In this document: in pieces, positions 1 to 5,303 of the stretch | How positions within the stretch are numbered: position 1 is the stretch's first letter | How the letters are laid out: the number at the start of each line of letters is the position of its first letter | Source of the DNA: DTKY01 sp037440765 | Lineage (GTDB): Bacteria; Acidobacteriota; Terriglobia; Bryobacterales; Bryobacteraceae | Direction: 5' to 3' | Length of the DNA: 25,474 bases | NCBI GenBank assembly: GCA_037440765.1 | Contig: JBBITL010000063.1 | Span: forward strand, 1 to 25,474 | The notes under the pieces: generated by a model | Told to the model about the DNA's origin: nothing | The model's database searches: none | Seen by the model: only the letters and a program-made list of their open reading frames with translations | Made by a program: the position numbers and the translations under genes

Positions 1-833
1 GCCGCGCCTCCGATGGCGGCTCCGATGGCGGCGCCCCGGCCGCCGCCCGCGATGGCGCCGATCGCGGCGCCGATCCCGGCCCCCCCGCCGACCTTGGTGG
101 CGTCTTCACGCCGGGTTGTCTCCGCTTCCATCTTAAAAGCGTCGGTCTGGATGTCGACCCGCTGCCCGTCGCTGGTTAGTATGCGGGTGAGGCGGATGGA
201 AAGGGAGGCGACTCCCCGCACCCGGCCCGACTCCACGGCTTCGACCACCTGCCCCTCCGCTCTGGCGCCGCGCTCGGCGACCACCAGCCCGTCCACCGTT
301 AGCGCCCGGTCCAGCGTGGCCGTGAAAGCGTCGCCCGTCTTGACGCGCTCGGTCGAAAGGGTCTCCGCCAGGCGCACCGGCACCAGGGTCCCCGCGGCGA
401 TGGTCACCGATCTCGGCGGCGGCGCAGCAACGACCGGCGCCGGCGCGTAGGACTCGGAGGCCCGCGGCGCCTCCGCGGGGGCCGGTTCGGAAATGCGCCC
501 GGTTGCCGGGGGCGGCTCGGCAAGCCTGGGCGGGGGAGGAGACTCAACCGGCAGTCCGGCGGCGGCGCTTGGGACCCTGGCGGTCTCCACGGTCCGGGCC
601 GGCTTGGACGGCGTCTTTGCAGCCGGAGCGGGCGCGGGCTTGGGTGCCGCCTTCACGGGCGGAGTCTCAACCGGCGGCGCTGGCCGTGGTTCCCCGGCCG
701 GCGCCTGCGCGGCCGTTTCCACCGGCTGGGTGGCAGGTGCGCCCGGGGACGCGCGCTGGCCCCTGTAGATTTGAAACAGCAACACGCCCACTCCGATCAG
801 GGCTATAAGAATGCCCACTTGCACGGCTTTCAT
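1..833 (-). CDS. Membrane-anchored Pro/Ala-rich protein with glycine-zipper tail (3' end outside window)
   Basis: An open reading frame runs from ATG at 833 leftwards off the window edge without a stop (277 complete codons seen). A TAGGAGG ribosome-binding site lies 9 nt before the ATG (about 843-849). Residues 1-22 form an uncleaved-looking hydrophobic anchor (MKAVQVGILIALIGVGVLL). Residues 25 to about 140 are a low-complexity Pro/Ala/Glu linker. A folded segment of about 100 residues follows, beginning with VTIAAGTLVPVRLAETLST; it contains RVKTGDAFTATLDRAL and ends near the DAFKMEAETTRRED stretch. The last visible part is a repeated Gly/Ala motif (GGGAGIGAAIGAIAGGG) typical of glycine-zipper membrane or envelope proteins. 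I do not recognise a named family and infer an envelope role only. It is divergent from dus. Confidence 0.75.
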   Translation of the reverse strand, partial: MKAVQVGILIALIGVGVLLFQIYRGQRASPGAPATQPVETAAQAPAGEPRPAPPVETPPVKAAPKPAPAPAAKTPSKPARTVETARVPSAAAGLPVESPPPPRLAEPPPATGRISEPAPAEAPRASESYAPAPVVAAPPPRSVTIAAGTLVPVRLAETLSTERVKTGDAFTATLDRALTVDGLVVAERGARAEGQVVEAVESGRVRGVASLSIRLTRILTSDGQRVDIQTDAFKMEAETTRREDATKVGGGAGIGAAIGAIAGGGRGAAIGAAIGGA

Positions 834-903
834 GAGCAGCGGCCTCCTACTACTAGAGTATGCGACCGGGGGAAGTCCGGTTTCGCCGGATTGAGGCCGC
901 GGC

Positions 904-909
904 TAGAAT
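904..909 (+). promoter_or_regulatory. Candidate -10 element for the dus-rnhA operon
   Basis: TAGAAT matches the sigma-70 -10 consensus at five of six positions and lies 12 nt before the dus start codon. The hexamer at the optimal 17-bp upstream distance (TTTCGC, 881-886) is a poor -35. It sits in the 88-bp divergent gap with the glycine-zipper gene. No mapping data; weak call. Confidence 0.35.
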
Positions 910-921
910 GAGAGCAGGCCC

Positions 922-1932
922 ATGGGTTTTCCATCCACGCTCACGATTGGCCCGGTGGGAATCGCGCCCGCCACGGTGCTCGCCCCCATGGCCGGTGTTA
1001 CAGACACCGTCTTCCGCCGCTTCATACGTGAACTGGGCGGCTGCGGCCTGATAATGACGGAGTTCACAAGCTCGCACGGGGTTGTGGGCTCCAGCCGCTC
1101 CCGGAAGCCGGGTCCGACCATGGAGTACCTGGTTTTCGCCCCCGACGAGCACCCCATCTCGGCCCAACTGTTCGGCGCCGATCCCGCTGTGATGGCGCAG
1201 GCGGCGCGCGTCTGCCAGGACCTGGGCTTCGACATGGTGGATATCAACCTGGGCTGCCCCGTGAAGAAGGTGGTGAACTGCAATGGAGGCTCGGGGCTGC
1301 TGCGCGACCTGCCGCTGGTGGAGCGCATCCTCCGGCAGGTGCGCGCCGCCATCTCCATCCCGCTGACGGTGAAATTCCGCTCCGGCTGGAACGAGCAGCA
1401 GATCGTGGCCGTTCCGCTGGCGCGCATGGCCGAAGACTGCGGGGTGGACGCTCTGGCTCTGCACCCGCGCACCCGCGAGCAGGGCTACGGGGGCGCCGCG
1501 GACTGGCGCCGGATTGCGGAGGTCAAAGCGGCGGTCAATATCCCGGTGATCGGCAACGGGGATATCGTCAGGCCGGAGGACGCGGTCCGCATGGCCGGCC
1601 AGACCGGTTGTGACGCCGTGATGGTCGGCCGCGCGGCGGCGTGCAATCCCTGGATTTTCCGCCAGATTTCCCAGTACGTCCAGACCGGCCGCTACGCGGA
1701 GCCCACCACCGGGGACCGCTACCGGATCATGCGATCCTACTATTCGAGGCTGATCGAGCGCGCCGAGCCGGATCTGGTGGGTAAAATGAAGCAATTCGCC
1801 ACGTACTTCAGTCACGGTGTGCGGAACGGGGCAGCGTTGCGCCGCCAGATCCACCTGGCGCACTCGGCCGCGGAGATCCTGGAGCGGCTGGACCGCTTCT
1901 TCGAAGCCGGACTCTCCGTCTGCCGTGCTTAA
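922..1932 (+). CDS. dus: tRNA-dihydrouridine synthase (DusB type)
   Basis: FMN-dependent enzyme that reduces specific uridines in the tRNA D-loop to dihydrouridine, using NADPH; cytoplasmic. The 336-residue protein has the usual Dus length. It starts with the flavin-barrel strand VLAPMAGVTDTVFRR (about 19-33). It carries the signature DINLGCPVKKV with the catalytic cysteine at residue 112, and the phosphate-binding barrel strands IPVIGNGDI and CDAVMVGRAAACNPWIF. The C-terminal helical tRNA-binding part includes MKQFATYFSHG, characteristic of the DusB-like branch. One difference from common DusB proteins is NCNGGSGLLRD where KLAGSALL is usual. The next gene, rnhA, begins 6 nt downstream, so they are probably co-transcribed. 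Confidence 0.95.
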   Translation: MGFPSTLTIGPVGIAPATVLAPMAGVTDTVFRRFIRELGGCGLIMTEFTSSHGVVGSSRSRKPGPTMEYLVFAPDEHPISAQLFGADPAVMAQAARVCQDLGFDMVDINLGCPVKKVVNCNGGSGLLRDLPLVERILRQVRAAISIPLTVKFRSGWNEQQIVAVPLARMAEDCGVDALALHPRTREQGYGGAADWRRIAEVKAAVNIPVIGNGDIVRPEDAVRMAGQTGCDAVMVGRAAACNPWIFRQISQYVQTGRYAEPTTGDRYRIMRSYYSRLIERAEPDLVGKMKQFATYFSHGVRNGAALRRQIHLAHSAAEILERLDRFFEAGLSVCRA

Positions 1933-1938
1933 GTTCGC

Positions 1939-2394
1939 ATGAAGAAAGTCCGGATCATCACCGACGGGGCCTGCGCCGGAAACCCGGGGCCGGGCGGCTG
2001 GGCCGCCATCCTGATCTACAAGAACCGCGAGCGCGAGCTGTCCGGCAGCGAGCCCGGCACGACCAACAACCGCATGGAGCTCACGGCCGCCATACGGGGC
2101 CTTGAAGCGCTCACCGAGCCCTGTGATGTGGAGCTGACCACCGACAGCCAGTACCTCAGAAAGGGCGTCACCGAGTGGATACACAAGTGGAAGCGGAACG
2201 GGTGGAAGAACTCGGGCAGGGAGCCGGTGAAGAACAGGGACCTTTGGGAGAGGCTGGAAAGGGCGGCAGGGCCCCACAAAGTGAGATGGGTATGGACCCG
2301 AGGCCATGCTGCGCATGCCGGCAATATCCGCGCCGACCAACTGGCGGCCCGCGCCGCCCGTGACCAGGCCTCGGCGCCCGCCCGCGCGGAATAG
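1939..2394 (+). CDS. rnhA: Ribonuclease HI
   Basis: Endonuclease that cleaves the RNA strand of RNA-DNA hybrids (primers, R-loops); cytoplasmic, Mg2+-dependent. The 151-residue length is normal for bacterial RNase HI. All four carboxylates of the active site are visible: D9 (TDGAC), E47 (NNRMELTA), D69 (TTDSQYL) and D133 (RADQLA), with the flexible catalytic histidine H123 in RGHAAH. The basic protrusion typical of the Escherichia coli enzyme is also present (WIHKWKRNGWK). It lies 6 nt after dus, and the next ORF starts 1 nt after its stop, suggesting a polycistronic transcript. Confidence 0.97.
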   Translation: MKKVRIITDGACAGNPGPGGWAAILIYKNRERELSGSEPGTTNNRMELTAAIRGLEALTEPCDVELTTDSQYLRKGVTEWIHKWKRNGWKNSGREPVKNRDLWERLERAAGPHKVRWVWTRGHAAHAGNIRADQLAARAARDQASAPARAE

Positions 2395-2395
2395 A

Positions 2396-3034
2396 ATGGA
2401 TCTGATGAGCTCAACCACCAGGCTTTGCGCCGCGCTGCTGCTGACGTCCGCGGCGGTTTTCGGACAGGGCTTCTCATTCGGTCTCAAGGGGGGGGTGCCG
2501 CTGGCCGACGCGGTGGACGTGCTCGACCGCGACCGGTACTTCTCCAGCAAGGCGCCCGTCGTGATGGGGCCGGTAGTGGAGCTGCGTCTTTTCGGAGGTC
2601 TTTCGGGGGAGGCGAATCTCCTGTACCGGCGCGTGGAGTACACCTCCGCGCCCCCGGAAACCCCTCAGACCACCACCCGGACCAGCGGCCAGACCTGGGA
2701 GCTTCCGGTCCTGGTGAAGTATCGCGCGCCGGGAGAACTGTTCCGGCCGTTTCTGTCGGCGGGCCTTTCATACCGCCGGCTGGCCCGCTTCCAGCAGCGG
2801 GTCTCGACGGGCGGCCTCTCCGGGACAGTCCAGGTTGCCGAGCCCCCGGAGCTGAGAGACCGTTCCACGGGAGGAGCCACGCTCGCAGGAGGGCTTGAGC
2901 TTTCGCTGCCTTTGGTTCGCGTCTCAGCCGAAATGCGCTACACGCGGTGGGGGTCCACCAGCATCCGGACGGCCGTCAGAGGGCTGGCGTCGCAGCTCAA
3001 CCAGGCGGACATCCTGCTGGGCATCCTCTTTTAG
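2396..3034 (+). CDS. Small outer-membrane beta-barrel protein
   Basis: A 212-residue protein with an N-terminal signal peptide (SSTTRLCAALLLTSAAVFGQG) and alternating-hydrophobicity strands through the rest, for example VVELRLFGGLSGEANLLYRR, FRPFLSAGLSYRRLA and VRVSAEMRYTRW. It ends LLGILF, a C-terminal aromatic residue as expected for insertion by the Bam machinery. This fits the broad OmpA-like/porin-family eight-stranded barrel group; the exact function is unknown. The frame stays open upstream to 2306, but that would put a long positively charged leader before the signal peptide and overlap rnhA, so I place the start at ATG 2396 (ATG 2405 is the alternative). Confidence 0.75.
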   Translation: MDLMSSTTRLCAALLLTSAAVFGQGFSFGLKGGVPLADAVDVLDRDRYFSSKAPVVMGPVVELRLFGGLSGEANLLYRRVEYTSAPPETPQTTTRTSGQTWELPVLVKYRAPGELFRPFLSAGLSYRRLARFQQRVSTGGLSGTVQVAEPPELRDRSTGGATLAGGLELSLPLVRVSAEMRYTRWGSTSIRTAVRGLASQLNQADILLGILF

Positions 3035-3100
3035 CACGCTTTCATGACACTCTGGCAGAAGAAACGCGGAAGACGGGTGCAGGAGGAGCCGGAGAGGCTG

Positions 3101-3712
3101 ATGCGTCCGCGGCTGGCCATCTTCGGCGGCACGTTCGATCCTGTCCACACCGCTCACCTGACCGTGGCCAGAGAGGCCGTGGTGCAGTACGGGCTGTCCG
3201 GAGTCCTGTTTGTGGTCGCCGCGCGGCCGCCGCACAAGCAAGGGTCGGTACACGCCACCTACGCCCAGCGGATGCGGATGGTGGAGCTGGCCTGTCTGCG
3301 GACTCCGGAGTTCGTCCCCAGCAGGTTGGAAGAGTACGACGAGATCAGTTACTCGATCCAGACCATCCAGAGAGTGAAGGCGACGGCGGGACCGGACGCG
3401 TTGGTGTACTTCCTCATCGGCGCGGACGCCTTCGCGGAGATACAGACATGGCACCGGTGGGCCGAAGTGGTGCGGGAGGTTGCGTTCATCGTGGTCACTC
3501 GCCCGGGGCACCATTATCATGCCCCGCCGGGCTCCACCGTGCACCGCTTGAACACGCTCGCCCTGCCGGAGTCCTCCTCGACGCTTCGCGCACGCCTGGC
3601 GGCGGGCGAGACTCCCGCCGAAATTCCTCCGGCGGTCATGCAGTATATTAAGGCCAACGGCTTGTACGGGTTCCCGTCACGCCGGGGTAACCGTTCCGCA
3701 ATGGACCTGTAA
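3101..3712 (+). CDS. nadD: Nicotinate-nucleotide adenylyltransferase
   Basis: Transfers AMP from ATP to nicotinate mononucleotide to give deamido-NAD, the penultimate step of NAD synthesis. The nucleotidyltransferase motif GGTFDPVHTAHL is at residues 9-20 (HxxH). The second substrate motif is seen as ESSSTLRARLAAGE, followed by the family-typical tail IPPAVMQYIKANGLYG. I chose ATG 3101 (203 residues, normal for NadD), because the upstream ATG at 3044 adds 19 basic residues before the first beta strand and lacks a ribosome-binding site. AGGAGG (3081-3086) and GGAGAGG (3091-3097) precede 3101. The last 13 codons overlap the Pho-box array upstream of phoB, so this coding end may be under double constraint. 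Confidence 0.95.
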   Translation: MRPRLAIFGGTFDPVHTAHLTVAREAVVQYGLSGVLFVVAARPPHKQGSVHATYAQRMRMVELACLRTPEFVPSRLEEYDEISYSIQTIQRVKATAGPDALVYFLIGADAFAEIQTWHRWAEVVREVAFIVVTRPGHHYHAPPGSTVHRLNTLALPESSSTLRARLAAGETPAEIPPAVMQYIKANGLYGFPSRRGNRSAMDL

Positions 3713-3730
3713 CCGGTTCTGGGTTATCGT
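3674..3730 (+). promoter_or_regulatory. Pho-box array and promoter upstream of phoB
   Basis: Four 7-bp units recur every 11 bp: CCGTCAC (3674), GGGTAAC (3685), CCGCAAT (3696, degenerate) and CTGTAAC (3707), each separated by 4 bp. This is the layout of PhoB-family boxes (E. coli half-site CTGTCAT with 4-bp spacer). A candidate -10, TATCGT (3725-3730), starts 11 nt after the last unit, where PhoB-activated promoters place it. The array overlaps the 3' end and stop codon of nadD. It predicts autoregulation of phoB. Based on sequence geometry only. Confidence 0.7.
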
Positions 3731-3744
3731 TTGGTCAGGGCCGC

Positions 3745-4440
3745 ATGAAGAAGATCCTCCTGATCGAAGACGACGCGGACTTGTTCGCGCTGCTGAAATA
3801 CAACCTTGACCGGGAAGGCTACGCGCTGGTGGGCTCGCAGACCGGCAAAGGCGCGGTGGAGCTGTGCAGGCGAGAGAGGCCCGATCTCATCATCCTGGAC
3901 ATCATGTTGCCGGATTCCGATGGCCTGGAGATCTGCCGCAGCCTGCGCGCGCATCCCGAGCTCGCGCAGGTGCCCGTCATCTTCCTGACGGCCAAGGGAA
4001 GCGAAACGGACCGGATTGTGGGGCTGGAGCTGGGCGCCGACGACTACGTCGTGAAACCGTTCTTCGTGCGGGAACTGGTTGCGCGGGTTAAGGTGCATCT
4101 TCGCGACCGCGCCGCGCAGCCCAAGGTGCTGACGATGGGCCCGCTGGAGTTGAACAGCACCCGCTGCGAGGTCAGGGTGGCGGGCCGGCCCGTTCCTCTG
4201 ACGGCCACCGAGTTCAAGCTGCTGGAATTCCTGATGGGCCGCCCGGGCGTGGTGTTCAGCCGGGACCAGTTGCTGGACGGCGTCTGGAGCCACGGCAGAG
4301 CGGTGACCGCCCGCACGGTGGACGTCTACGTTCTGCGGCTGCGGCAGAAGCTGGAAGCCGGCCCGGGCGCGCACTCCTATATCCGCTCGGTGCGCGGCTT
4401 CGGTTACAGCTTCTCGGCGGCCGCCGAACAAACGGGGTAG
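3745..4440 (+). CDS. phoB: Phosphate-regulon response regulator, OmpR/PhoB family
   Basis: DNA-binding response regulator of 231 residues. The receiver domain (1 to about 120) has the acidic pocket E8/D9/D10, phospho-acceptor D52 (IILDIML), T82 and K104 (VVKPF). The winged-helix DNA-binding domain (about 130-228) shows TATEFKLLEFLM, SRDQLLDGVW, the recognition helix TVDVYVLRLRQKL and the wing SVRGFGYSF. It resembles PhoB closely. Several OmpR-family regulators look alike, but the pst-phoU-phoR genes 3' of it and the 11-bp-phased boxes upstream of this gene, of 4522 and of pstS support PhoB. A short AGGG sits 4 nt before ATG. The partner kinase is probably PhoR at 14389, about 10 kb away on the same strand. 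Confidence 0.9.
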   Translation: MKKILLIEDDADLFALLKYNLDREGYALVGSQTGKGAVELCRRERPDLIILDIMLPDSDGLEICRSLRAHPELAQVPVIFLTAKGSETDRIVGLELGADDYVVKPFFVRELVARVKVHLRDRAAQPKVLTMGPLELNSTRCEVRVAGRPVPLTATEFKLLEFLMGRPGVVFSRDQLLDGVWSHGRAVTARTVDVYVLRLRQKLEAGPGAHSYIRSVRGFGYSFSAAAEQTG

Positions 4441-4457
4441 AGCCTCCCACAGCCGCC

Positions 4458-4511
4458 GCGTAACGCTCTATTCACAGCCCGCTGATCTGCGCGTAACATC
4501 GCGCTGATACT
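4458..4511 (+). promoter_or_regulatory. Pho-box array and promoter of the TIGR03437/receptor/beta-helix operon
   Basis: Five units in 11-bp register: GCGTAAC (4458), TATTCAC (4469), CGCTGAT (4480), GCGTAAC (4491) and CGCTGAT (4502). Two unit types, GCGTAAC and CGCTGAT, each occur twice exactly. GATACT (4506-4511) is a good -10 candidate 8 nt after the GCGTAAC unit; it would start transcription near 4518, only a few nucleotides before the ATG at 4522. It shares unit sequences and phasing with the arrays upstream of phoB and pstS, so control by PhoB is inferred. Confidence 0.68.
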
Positions 4512-4521
4512 CTTGCCTCGC

Positions 4522-5292
4522 ATGCACGCCCTTCGACCAGCACTCACCGTTGTCTTGGCTTGCGCAGGCGTCCTCCAGGCCCACGCGCAGCTCCGGGTCG
4601 TGAACGGAGCGACCTCCGCGGGCCTGTTTCCGGTCTGTCCCGGAGCGTACGCCCAGGTCTATCCGACGTCGGGGACATTTGGACCGGTCCCCAACACCGT
4701 CTTCGAATCGCTGCCCCTTCCCACCCAGCTTCGGGGCATGCAGGTTGTCATCGATGGCCGTCCGGCGCCGCTCTACGCGGTCGGATCGAGCTTCGCGGCG
4801 TTCGTAGTGCCGCTGGAGACTCCGGTAGGACGACAGATCATCGAAGTCAGAATCGCCGGTTCAACGGCTGCATCAGGATTCGTCAACGTCTTCCCCGTTT
4901 CCCCAGGCATCTTTCATGTTTACGAGGACCCATATAAACAAGGGGGCATCCTCAACCAGCAGGGCCAATATGCCGTCCAGGGCGCGCCTGCCAGGCGAGG
5001 CGAGGTGATACAGGTGTTCGCCACCGGCCAGGGCGCGGACCTGGACGGGAGCGTGCCGAACGGCGCTGTTCCTCCCGCCGGCACGCTCGTAAGGACGCGC
5101 AAGAAGCCACGCGCTTTCATAGGCGCCGACGAGGCCTCCGTGGAATTCAGCGGGCTTCAGCCTAGCTATCCAGGGCTCTGGCAGGTCAACATCCGGGTGC
5201 CCGACAAGCCGTACATCAAAGGACAAGTGACTCTCTTCGTTGAGATGGACGGGGTCACCAGCAATGCCGTGAGTTTTTGGGTGGCGCAATAG
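4522..5292 (+). CDS. Secreted single-domain TIGR03437-like (Solibacter C-terminal domain) protein
   Basis: A 256-residue secreted protein: signal peptide 1 to about 22 (ALTVVLACAGVLQAHAQ), then essentially one TIGR03437-type domain. Visible family features are the opening VVNGATSAG, a CPGAYAQVYPTSGTFG strand, LRGMQVVIDGRPAPLYAVG, VFATGQGAD, and the closing FSGLQPSYPGLWQVNIRVPD and SNAVSFWVAQ. In Solibacter relatives this domain usually closes much larger extracellular proteins, and its function is unknown. Here it stands nearly alone and opens a Pho-box-controlled operon. The open frame extends to TTG 4513, but ATG 4522 puts the signal peptide first; no Shine-Dalgarno precedes either. The TonB-dependent receptor follows after 11 nt. 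I infer a cell-surface or periplasmic helper role. Confidence 0.85.
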   Translation: MHALRPALTVVLACAGVLQAHAQLRVVNGATSAGLFPVCPGAYAQVYPTSGTFGPVPNTVFESLPLPTQLRGMQVVIDGRPAPLYAVGSSFAAFVVPLETPVGRQIIEVRIAGSTAASGFVNVFPVSPGIFHVYEDPYKQGGILNQQGQYAVQGAPARRGEVIQVFATGQGADLDGSVPNGAVPPAGTLVRTRKKPRAFIGADEASVEFSGLQPSYPGLWQVNIRVPDKPYIKGQVTLFVEMDGVTSNAVSFWVAQ

Positions 5293-5303
5293 GAGGTGCA
5301 GCA

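Noticed and set aside
876..890. Small inverted repeat TCCGG/CCGGA in the dus upstream gap as a terminator or operator
   Set aside because: A 5-bp stem with no T-run in GC-rich DNA is expected by chance.
853..2643. 596-codon open frame on the minus strand opposite dus and rnhA
   Set aside because: Its product has no coherent domain, it lies antisense to two genes with intact catalytic motifs, and long spurious frames are expected at this GC content.
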